Assembly (NCBI GenBank): GCA_004794785.1
Contig: SJOL01004581.1
Coordinates: forward strand, 27,554-91,553
Source: Opisthorchis felineus
Taxonomy: Eukaryota; Platyhelminthes; Trematoda; Opisthorchiida; Opisthorchiidae
Length of the DNA: 64,000 bases
Reading direction: 5' to 3'
Shown here in pieces: positions 25,601 to 37,600 of this stretch; within the stretch, counting starts at the first letter, position 1; each line of letters begins with the position of its first letter. The notes under the pieces were generated by a model. That model was given only the letters and a program-made list of their open reading frames with translations, did not search any database and was not told where the DNA came from. The position numbers and the translations under genes were made by a program.

Positions 25601-28600
25601 CATAAGTGAAATCGACTCTTCTGTTTCTTATCAATAGGATCATTAAGGAACCTAAAGACGGTCCACTCTCAGTAACTGGCTATCCCTCTCATGGTCCCTC
25701 TAACACAAGGCTTCTCGTTTAACACAATTTGGCACATTAAACATAGTAAATGAGTTTCGACCATTTTGGGTAACCTAGGTTAAGGGACAAATAAGTGAAA
25801 TGGAAACTTTACTAAAGCGATCAAAGTGGTCAGTGCTTACACTATCTGGCCTCAGTCTTGAATAACCAAACAAGGTAGGGTCTGTCTTTTCTAATCCCCC
25901 CTTGTGTGATTAAGTAAGCTGGAACAGATATAAGCTAATTCGACTGTGTGAGATGTGTTGGGGCATGAATGTACCAGCGGCGATCTGCAGATTTGACGGG
26001 GTACATTGGAGTGTAGACACCGAAGATTCGCTTCAGGATGCACAAGCCAGCAAAGCTGATCCGGTTACCGCAGCTTCTTGTTCAGCACCAGAATTTCGGC
26101 TGTTTACAATTTTTAAAAGTGCGGTCTTTTTTACGAATGCCTGTGAACCGATGTCTGCTGTTTTTCCGTCCAGATGAGCCAGACGGTTTGCAGGTTTCTG
26201 ACCCAGAGGGTAACTACCCAAGTGACTACCCCGATTCAGGTGCTCATCGACCATCATCAGTACGTTCTGGAATATTCTGGGAGATTTACACTAGGATTAA
26301 TATAAACACACTGTACTGTGGTTAAACTGTTAAGTAGCATATTGATTCGAACATTTTTGCTGTGGAAACTTCCTATTTAGCGACACAGCTGTTCTCCCAA
26401 GGGGATTCTTCTAATATATAAGGCCTAAGTTTTGTGAATGCTTACCGTCGAGTAAAACATGAGTTAAAATGGCTGCCCGGCCATTTAAACTGTGGTAATT
26501 CCCACGTCTACTCACTGGCACTTCTTGGATCCGTCCTATAATATCGTTCGCCTTCCTCGATTCAAAACTTTTGCTGTTCACCGCTTTTCCCAATGTAGAC
26601 CGGCAGTGCAAATAATCCCGTAGGGAGTTTTTACAGTCCTCATGGGTAACGAAATCCTTAATCTGGAAACAGTGCCTTTTTAGGGTGTCCCTTATCCATA
26701 AATTGGCCCCGATTTGACTTTGTCTCAGAGCTATAGCTCGCATAGGCTTGTGCCAGGTAATTAGAAAACGGGTGTTCGTTTATGCAAAGGGGACTTCCAT
26801 CGAAGAATGTGTTCAGCACCAGAAGCTGCGTTAATTAGGCCGTGTATCGCGCATGCTGAACCATCGTTTGTCGAAGGCAGTAATGTTTCCGTGTCCAGTT
26901 CTTAGGGGTGCAATCAGAGAGGCATTTAACTTTTGACCCGACTGAGGGGTGTGAAAGAGATTACGAATTCTGGGTACTGTCGCTGCAATTCACCTTCCGG
27001 ATGGGGTCACTTGATCTCCACTGCGCATGTCTGGAGACGCTGCAAGATATGGTTGCCAATCGATGTGAGTGGCGTTCTTGTTGTCAGTTTCTATCCAGAT
27101 TACCCGAGTGAGTGCCTGGAGGTGTAGGCGCCTCGAAATGCTTGTGGTAGGTTAGCAATAAATTCCTTTCCCATCCACTTTTCTTCCCTGCTTCACAGTA
27201 TGGTTGTGGGCCAGCGGGATATCAGTGTTAGGCTGCCAATGAGGACGATACAAATTTGACGGACTAGATACTTTTAGGTATGTGCTATCGGTGGGTGATC
27301 CCACACTGTCATTTAGAAAGGTCCTCGGCCCCACTGTTATGCCAATCAGTGTTTTCTCGATAAGCTATGCTGGATATGCATTGCTTCCCGTTGACAGTTT
27401 ATCGTTAGGTTACCTTAATCTTAGATGAAGCTTGGTTGCTACAATCCTGCCTAACTTGATTGTCAAGCATGCGAATGACTGCTCTCTTTTCATTTAATAT
27501 GTGAACTGAGTTGAAATTGAAGTAGGTTTTATGTGATTGATAGTGATTCCGTAGTAGTCCAGTTCTGAAGAAACACTGTGTTCACAAAAAGTGACTGTCC
27601 TGTAAAGTGTATCATGTTCTTCCTTGAAGTACTAGAAATATTGGGCTTAAAGGTAGGATAAAATCTGATTTACAAAACGGTTTTTATGATTGCAAACATG
27701 TCACCAACGTATGTCGAACAGACTTTGAGAGGAAAATCGAAAGTGTTTCATGCTTATGGTTGGCACTGTCCATAGAATTGATTCAATCCAACAGAGAAAT
27801 GCTGGGCGTCCTTTTGGCAATTCCGGCTTTCAAACGTGATTATAGTGGATCTTTAACGTGATTTTCAGACCTCCGCTGATTTAGTCTGCCGGCGGCACGT
27901 AAGGTTATTTGGTGTATTGTATTCTTTTCCTCCGCAAGCTGCCACGGAGCGGAGCGTCAGCACAAAGATGTGAAACATCACTAACGCCGTAAGCATCATT
28001 ATGGTCATCACTAGCATCAACGACATTATTAATTAGTCGTCTGGGCCCACCAGCAAAAGCATATAAAATAGTCATCTAATTCATTGTGTTCCTTAGAGAT
28101 GGCTTCAGCATCTTTTGGTGGTGTTTACCTAAGTAGTACTTGGGACAGCCAGTATCCTCCAGGATCGGCCGTAGTCGTTTTTCGTGTTTCTATCCTCAGT
28201 AGAATGGATACCAGAAGGGTTGCCCTATTTTACATTTGAGGCAACGAGGAAATTGTGAAGCTTGGTTTTCATTTGATTGCAAAAGCTTGGGGCCGGTCGA
28301 GAGGTGATCACTACAGACAAAGCTACTAGGTACTTGCTTTACGAAACTACTCTGAATTTTCCATTTTGTTAATTGTGGGGTTGACACGTAATTGTGCATG
28401 TCTAAGTGGCACATTGCCTTTTTTCAGTGTTTTTTAAGCCTCGAGGGGCGGATAATGTCGAATTATCTACCATTTGCTACTGCACACTAGGACACAAGAA
28501 GACAGGTTTAATAAGACTCAATGTATGTGATTCGGCCACCTCAGTCCCATAGCTAGGGTTTACACAAGCAGACAACTTTCCTTTCGTGAAAAGCACCCAC

Positions 28601-31600
28601 CAAACAGAGCCCATGTGACGGCGCATTACCTTTGGCTTTCCGCGTTGACAACGTTTTGACACTACAGTGGCCAGGTGAATGAATGAATCAGTCATCTGTG
28701 CTGTCCTCTCGATGCATAGCTGCCATGCATCTCGGAGGAAGCATGAGGCTGAGATACAGCCAATTTAGCAGCGCATTGACGGAGCAAACGAAAAGCCAGA
28801 TTTGGATTAGAACCACGGACGTTTCGGTCAGTAGTTTTGTGCTTTAACCGCCGAGCCATATCGAGATCGCGTGATATCAGGCACCTCCTATCACGGCCAT
28901 GATATTCGATGGAGATTTCTTTTATTTTTCATCCCTTTTCCATGTATTCTTCAAGGTTAGTTTCATTTTGTAAATCTGTTTACAAATGGTAGGGAGGTTG
29001 ACATAGCTTATTCGAAAGTGGCTGGTGATCCGCTAAGACACTGATGCTGGTATGAAATTTGTGAAAGCACCATTTGTTTTTCACTCACAAATCATGATTT
29101 GGAACTAAACGCACAAACTATATGGTAACTGACCGAGAGTCCTAGCAGTGAAGGGTATCCGGAGCAGGCTGAAGCATAATCGAATGTTGACCTATATGTC
29201 GAACTTCTCACCAACAGAACTGTGACATTTCGAGGTGACTAAAATTATACAGGCCATCAACGACAAACAATTTGTGCTAGTTCTGGATTCCTTCACTAAT
29301 AGGCGACTAGGTGGGAAGGTTTCGTCACACTATTCAGTTGTGTGTCGTGTTCACCTAATTCGGAATATACTTTGAATGCATACGTGTGCCTAATGGATGT
29401 CCGTCTTGTTGGTCCGATATGGAAGTACTAAGGCAGGCAAACAGATGATGGGCGCGACCCAAACGAGGATGATAACGTCATGCTTGCCAGCACAACTCAC
29501 ATGCCTGTGAGATCGATATTGTGATACATATCCTAAGTGTGACCGTCTGGAGTACGTGAAAATAATTCCGTCTCAGATAAGGCACAAAGAATTTTGGAGG
29601 ACTGATAACACATGAGTGAGTTCGAACACATAACTACTAGGGAAAGCACACTGGACCAGGTTCTTTAATTTGACAACAATTCAGTCGACTATGTGGATCA
29701 TGCAAAGAGAACCATCCAGTGTCTTTCCATCTTACACATTAGGTGAATGAATGAAGTAATACGGAACCTCGACTTCGTTAAAACAAGGCTACGGTTTTGT
29801 ATTCTTCAAGTAGTGCATGACTGTGTGGATCCCGCCATTTGGTATATCCGCGGGAATCGAGTGCAAGTTTGTTGTGAGACTTATTTGCTACCAACTAGGT
29901 CACACAGCATAATAAGATGTTCTCTATGTAATACCCTCTTTTGTAACTGAAAAAGTGACTTATGCCAGGCGAAACCCCGAGTTTCAAGTGTTTAATGTGT
30001 GTGTACAGTTTCGCCTCAAAGAAACCGTTTACATAAGTTTCATCCTCGTCCAAGTGTGCAAATCCCACTGGTTCTAACGGACGATAAATTCAGGCACTTC
30101 AGCATGTGTACGAGAGATGGCTCAGTGACGAGATGCCTCAGTGATTAAAGCGCGAATTTACTCACCTGAAGGTCCGTGGTTCGAACCCACACCTCCGCCT
30201 ATCAACTCCCCCTGTCTAGGATTGGACAACCTGGCAGTATCCCAGCCCTCGTCCTTCCTTTGGGTGGCATGGCAGCTAGGTACCGAAAGGGTGTTGTCTT
30301 TATTTTTTATGTGTACGGGTTTGTAAAGCCAGCTTCGCACCTCTGGTGATTATGCCCTGAAAACTGCCAGTGATAGCCCAATTGCATGCCATGCTCATGC
30401 CTTGGCAATCTAATGAATAGTTCTGTCCCTTCATGGCTCTCAAATATTATATTTTTATCTATAGCTTATGGGGTCCAAGGACTATTGACCGATCTGTCCA
30501 CTTAGACATTTGGTCTTTTTAGAAGACATTTCCGTTTGTGCTCTTCTTAATATCGGTTGCATTCCTCCATGACAATTGCCAACCTTTATGGTTGAAATGG
30601 CAAACAGTTTCGTTTCATAAATTCGTTGTGCAATGGCCGGCACATTCACCTTGAACCAATGAATTCTGGCGCTTAACATTTTTCAGGTTCTTCAAACTCA
30701 ACTTGGAGATATCCTGCCCACGTTTTTTTAAGGTTCGGCCTAATGTGTTCTCTTCCACTTGAAAATGCTTAGTAAATTCTTCCAGTTGTTTCTGGCAAAA
30801 CTTTTGGAACAGAAGAGCTTGTGATACCGGATCATCTGTCAAAATGCCGGGACATCACATTCAACTTTTGCTTTTTTCCAATTTCGAGCACTTTCGAATA
30901 GAATGGAAAGAAAGCGAAGCTTATAGAACGTAAACTAATTTATCGACGCACTCTCTCGAAATTCTGCAAGTGCATGAACTTACACGCAAGAACAGCCACA
31001 ACCGGAAATAATATGTCCGGTGCATTCTGGGTCACAAAATCTAATGTTTGTGTAGAATAAGGGAGCATGAAACTAGGAGGTCGGACCACGGCCCCAAGAA
31101 TACAAAAATGAACTGCCTACATATAATGCTAATAACTCTACACAGAGCACCTCTCTAAGTTAACCATATGCCTAACCGGACAGCTTTTGAGTCACACTAT
31201 CAAGGACATTTTTCTCTTAAATTGGGACTGATTTCAAGCATTGCTTCAAGCAAGTTAAGGCCTCTGTGACCACTTCACTATTCTAGCTCATGCGTGGAAA
31301 TTGAACTTCGATGCCGACTTAGGAAAGACCAAAACTGTCACTGTCTTGAAATCAGATTTTTTAATTTAAAGTCTACAGGTTCTATCCACATAAAAATTAG
31401 CGAGTCTTATGATAGTAAAAGACTACTGACAGAAAACACGTGTTTACATCGTGATAAAATATTGTTAACTTGGGTACTCTACTGGTGGTTGATTTGTCCA
31501 CTGAACAAGACACTCGCAAGATTTGCTGACACTCTCAGTCAACGAGGAAGTGGCTTTGAAAACCTGATGATCACATCTCACTGTGGATATTCTGAGAGAC

Positions 31601-34600
31601 TCTTCTTAAGGATAAATGGAAGAAATCCCCGAGGAAATTCAGAGTAATCAATGGAACAACTGGGTGATTTTTGCCCTCGTTTTCATCTTACCAGTACATT
31701 TTATATCATTTGCTGAGAAGCAGGCGTATTATTTTTTTCCTTCTGAGGTATTCGTGGAATATCTGTCAGGCATTATAACTTTGAATTAAGGATTACATAT
31801 TTTCTGACCAGTGCTTTCTTTCCTGTGTTGACTTGTTAGGCCCTTCGTGACTGGGTCCGAAAGTATGTTCGTGGTTTGACCATGTCTGGTGCTGGAGGTT
31901 TTGGGCTTCAACATCCTAAACCAAGCATTCTCAGACCATGTCAACACAGTGCACCGCAGGAAAGCCTTGGTCGAGGAGAGAACTTAACAAGGGTTGCTCG
32001 AATTAACCGACAATGTCAAATGAAATCATCTGCTACTGAACTGGCGTCCGAACACACCGGAGATGACCTGGCTCAAGGTGAACCAAATCTTCCGGGTCAT
32101 ACTCGGACGGGTTTCGTCCCTGCACAGTCTCGTCTAAATCCGATTCACTTACCCCGAAACAATCAAATCCAGCCGAAGTCAAACTCGTGTCCAGGAGTTA
32201 GTTCATCAGAACATGTCAGCCTACTGCCTGGCCAAAAAAACCATCTCAGCTCAAAGCATTTGGATACAGAAACGAGTCTGGAGAATAGTTTCATGGCGCC
32301 CGTTTCGTTCGAGGATCAGGAGAAGCCCAAAAGTTCTAAACAGATAAACAACGCTGGCTTGCAAAAACCTTCAAAGACAAGTAGTCACAACAAGGTAATC
32401 TTAAAAAGGACTACTAGCATTCGGGGGAATGCTGGGATACACTGTCAGAATGGGACAAAAATATCCCAAAGGTGAGGTTAGTTTCATATCGAGCAACGGG
32501 CTCTACAAACTTGCCTTTGGCAGCAAGAATAGCATGGCGACTTACCGCATTGATTATTATTGGAAACCTATTGATTATCGCCAGCTGTCTGTGCGCTTCA
32601 CCACAGAGTTTAGCCCCCTCTGAAGTATGATTTTTAATGAAATATTATATGGCTTTCAGCTAGGTGAAGTCGGCATTAATTCTATCTCACGTCTTCCGAA
32701 AAGTGTCTTATTTGCCGACGGAAGTTGACCGATCAGGGCGACAATTTCTGGCCGAATTTCCCATTTGATTGTTTTGGTCCATTTCCGGTACACCTAAGCA
32801 GCAGATTTAGCACTACTTCACTTGTGCAAGGCCTGAGCAGTGGAAAGTACATATGATTGAGCAGCAACAAAATCTTTGTGTCAATGAAGTTAACTGGGTT
32901 TTATACTCGTTTATTACGGTTATATGTCGCTTCAGCCTCCTTATCGACAATTCCGCAGTGTCCACCTTATTCCATTCAGAAACACAGATTGAAAGAACTA
33001 ATAAGCCCTGTAGATTAGTGAGGATGACTTCCTACGCAAATCGTGTAGCGGACCAGTTGCATGTTCCATTGGGCTGAGTAGAAGTTTGACTTTGAGAGGT
33101 CGAGCTCAGGTGAAGACTGGAACATCGGATCAATCTCTGAGCGATACGGGGTTGCAAGTTTCATCTCACTCTGATTTTATTGACCAACATAAACCGTGGG
33201 TAGGATGTTTGCCCACTCCAAATCTTTTGATCGGTGCTATTTTATATCAGAATGTAAAAAAAATCACATATGCACCGCTTTTTCTACCGTGATGTGTGCA
33301 TCTAGTAAGTGACTGGTATCAGCTATCAACACAGTAGAACTAATCTCAGCTAAGTGAATTGAGTTTGCAGATTTGACGGGTTAGTCTCAGTAGTTCACCA
33401 TGGACAACTACCGAAAACCCAACTGTCTGGTCATTTCCTTGCATAACTAGTCATACAACAGGTGTTACTCAATGTCGTAAGGGCTTCCCTGAAACCTCAC
33501 AAGAGATATATGTTGACTGCAACTGGGCAAACGAAAACTCCAATTTTTCGCTTACCATTCCTTTCTAAAACGAACTTTGGTCGCAAATTATCACCCTAAT
33601 CCACTGTATCTAATATTGGACGTCCATCCAAATCTCTGTTTATCGTTCCGTGTTACTACGACAACCGAATCTTCTGTTCGTTGAGTTACCATTGTTCGTG
33701 ACTGTCTAAAATTATGTGGTCGTGGTACCTAGCCAGCCTTCACGTGTATGTATGTATCAGGAGCCTAACACAGAAGTTCTCTTGCTCTCTTGCTTACTTC
33801 TGTCCACTGAAAGCACACCATTTTCCAGACAGAGGGGTGAAAATCCCCCTTGGCCTTAAAGGATAATTTGGTGAGTTGTTATCCAATCGGTCAGTGTCAT
33901 ATCGTCATGTGCGACATGAATCGCCATGCAGCTGAACGAAAAACCACTTTAGAAGCCGTCATCTGGTCTACAACGTGACCACTGTCCAAAAAATGTTTGG
34001 TGATGGCTAGCAAACACCCAGAGGCCCGCTGTCAGCGGTTAAACGGCCCAAACATGATGGAACACCGTTAGGCTCAACGTCACCAAAAAAGCTGTGATTC
34101 TGCAAAAAGATAAGAGCCGGCACACACCGTGGATGATGAAACAAGAAGTTTCGTACTGCCATAAACCGTAGAAGTTTTATGGAGTTGTCCTTCAGATCAC
34201 AATATCTATTAAGCTGGTGCACAAATTCAGCCATCATTATTAGCTTTTTCTTGCGATGAGTGCACTAAAATGTGTTAAACCGAAAAATGAGCCGTTTTAA
34301 CTATTTTTCTCATAAAGATCATTCTCATAGCCTCGCCCGCTCTACTCTCATACCGACCGGACAAATTTATGTTTTTTTCTGTTCTGTCTAACTAGAACTA
34401 GTCGCCAATCGGATTACTCCATTGTGTCCCGCCCCGGTTTGTCTAAAGAGATTTATATCAAAACTTCAATGTTGAGGACGCGTGACCCAGCCCGGAGAAA
34501 AGATGGAAAGCGGAGCACACGGCAGAACAAATCTCCAAACAGAACTTCACTTGTAGTTATTTGTGATGTTGGTAACCGCGCACTGGATACGAGTGCTGGC

Positions 34601-37600
34601 AAGTGTCATGTGGAAACCGATCTTCCCAACACGCCTACAAGTCCTGTTGACAGAGTAAAAATCAAGAAATCCCAGTTGAAAGATAGCAGCATACCGCAAA
34701 ACGAAGCTGACCAGCCTGTTGTGGAAGAATCTGTGTTGGCACAAAGGCTCCTTGTCTTATCGGATGAGAAACGAAAAGCCGCGGTATGTCATTCCAAGTA
34801 AAGTTGGTCGCACATTTTTCTACATTGCAAACGTCTTTGCCACAGTGTATCCCATCCTGTCTGAGTGGCTTTACCATCAGAATAGGTGTTTGCCTAAACC
34901 AGTGACCAATCATCTCGCAGGGCAATTGATTGTTTCGTACGCCAGATTACACGACATTCCCTCGACAAACCGAATGGATGTGTAAAGGAATAATTAATTG
35001 TAGAATATACTGGGAAAAGAGGAAAATCTAATGATTCAGGTTGTGAGGTTTGCAGTTGAAATTTCCACTGATGTTGACAACTCTGTTGTAGACTTTTCAG
35101 GACCTTTCGAAGTGACATCACCAATGCGTAGCGGTATGGCGATGCATCGCGGCTTAGCGATGCACCAGTGTGTGCTTTGGGCAGTGTATATATGGGTTCT
35201 TGTGGCTTTGAATTGATCTTCGATTACGATGGTTTGATCCAAGGAACCAACCAACTGGATTGGCCATCCAAACGACCAGTCGTGATAAAAAGTCCACCTT
35301 AAGCTAGCAGAGCCCACTTATATAAACTTCCGTGTCTTTTCGGGTGTGTATTATGGAAACTGCAGAATAGGTGAAACAGAACAAGAGTATCCGCCGTAGT
35401 AGGGCTGCTAGAAAGTCTATCACTAATGTAGTGGCAAATATGTGAATGATTATTTCTGTATACACAGCCATGGGACTCAACTTTTGATGCAAAAAGTTTG
35501 ACTGCATTTTTTGGTATGAGACGACCTAGAACGCTTTCGCAATTCCAAGTAAATGGTAAGCTATAGAAGCCGGTATGGACTGTAGAGTTATCCCTGCATT
35601 TTAAATGAGGTGTACTGACTCACACCATGGTATCCAAATCGGGGTGTGTTCTGCCGGTCAGATGAACTTTCCTGCAGGTTCTGCCTAACAGGTAGTCGAG
35701 TTCACAAACCTGGAACGGTTGACGAGACCGGATTCAGCCTACTCAAGTAACTCTTTGACCGCGGGCGTTTGATATCCCCGTGATGGTTCTCGCGTTCCCA
35801 CTGATGAGGTCTGGCTATGAACTGCCTTGGACAAACTGGAGGGAGATACATTGGAGTCACCCGATTGACAGCAGACTTGAAACAGGTGTAGACAATCAGG
35901 CGCATGATAGCTTACTGGGTGCGCTTACGACCTGAAAATCAGTACCTCTCAACCAGTTCGCAAGTTTCATCTCCTGTGAATTTCATCATTGGAAAAACAC
36001 TTCATTCGCGGACCGGACCGAGCCATGCAGATGCACCTCCTGTTTAACCGAGACAGGCTATTTTTTCTGCGAATTATTGTGGGTATCCATTCAAATAAAA
36101 GACTTCTCCAAGCTATGCAACTTCTGCTCTGCGGCACATTCCGTATAATCTCTCGCTCTGTTGCACAGTATTTATACCAAGCCTCTTCTCCAAAGTACCG
36201 ATATAAAACTTAAAGAAAAGAAACGCTGACCAATCGATCTTTCTCCGGCCGACCGACCAACCCAAAGGATGCTCCATCATTTCAAAGATTCAATTACACA
36301 TCCAGTAAGAATACTGAGCCACTTACCTCAATAACTTAATGTTTGAATGGGCGGTGCACAAAGTCTGGAATAGGTCCACTCTCTTTCACTTTGATTCGGT
36401 GATACCTGGGCCACCAATAACATGCCATCTGAAAAATTTGGCTCATCTGTGTAGAGCTGTTTGGTTTTCTGTGCTTGCCGTGAATATGTCTACCGAGACG
36501 AGAACAAGTGGGTTTACCATGGTGACTGCTTCAGCCTGCTTATAATGCTGACCTTGGAAACTGTAAGCAATATGGTGCAAAACAACGGCATCTCATTTCG
36601 GTTGCCAGTATTTCAATGTAGCTTTCGTTTGTGTGGATGAAATCACATAGGATGTCCTCTGTTTCAAATAGGAGTACACGTCTGATCAAAGATATGATAT
36701 ATAAATTCACGTGTTGTTGATCTGGGACGTTCGAACATTCTGCAGGTGCTGACTTTCAGAATCCATCCACCAATGTGCAGAACATCAAGTACATTACGGA
36801 ATGGTTACAATATTCTTACCAACCATTTGCTGTCGAGGAAAGTTTGTTGCTTTGGAAGAATTTTTGTGCCGTTTGAGCCGTTGCAGTTGTGACAACTCAA
36901 ATGGAAAGAATTGGTGATAAGTCCTCCATTCAGTCGGATCTGTGTCTTTTCACAGTTATATTTTCAAAGCAAATGGATTGTCTCCGCGTTATCATTTTGC
37001 AAACGACATATAAACCGTAGAGTACAACAAAATATTTGATATGATATATCTTATGCAATACATACACACAGGATACATACGCCATAATAATAATGATAAA
37101 TATTCTTTCAGCTTTGTCGCGCTTTTCATGCCTAGCTGCCATGCTACACGAAGGAAACACAAGGACTAAGATACTGCCAGGTTTCCCAAGTCTGGAGAGA
37201 AGCAGTCGAAATTAAGGGATTGGGTTGGAAGCATGGACCTTTCGGTCAGTAATTCGGCGCCTTAACCACTGAGCAACCTCGGGCTCACACATCTAATTTT
37301 GTCCATCATTTCAGAATATCCCTCGTTTTCTTGAAATAAACACTTTCCATCGTAACAACTCCCAAACCCTTGCTTGACTGCAGTATGACGGGCTTTTTGT
37401 TAGTTCACAATTAACACATGATCATGACCTATTCCACCTTCATAAGACCTCTGTTTTGAACACACACCTTCGAGCACATCTCACTGGATATGGGTTGCAG
37501 ATAAGATATTTTGTGGAAAAGGTACTCAAACGGTGGCTTGGTTTGAGCGCCACCTTTTTGACTATAGCGCAATAGTTAAAGCCAGGTAAGGCTAATGTAA

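Larger units (their letters stand above)
25579..31839. other. AGBL5 intron of 6.3 kb
   Basis: The intron holds a LINE 3' end (26937-27200) and two tRNA-derived SINEs in opposite orientations (28695-28875, 30118-30300). I recognise nothing in 25579-26936, 27201-28694, 28876-30117 or 30301-31839. Confidence 0.55.

Noticed and set aside
30118..30192. Possible tRNA gene with A and B boxes
   Set aside because: There is no closing acceptor stem, and a non-tRNA body shared with two other loci follows; it is a SINE.
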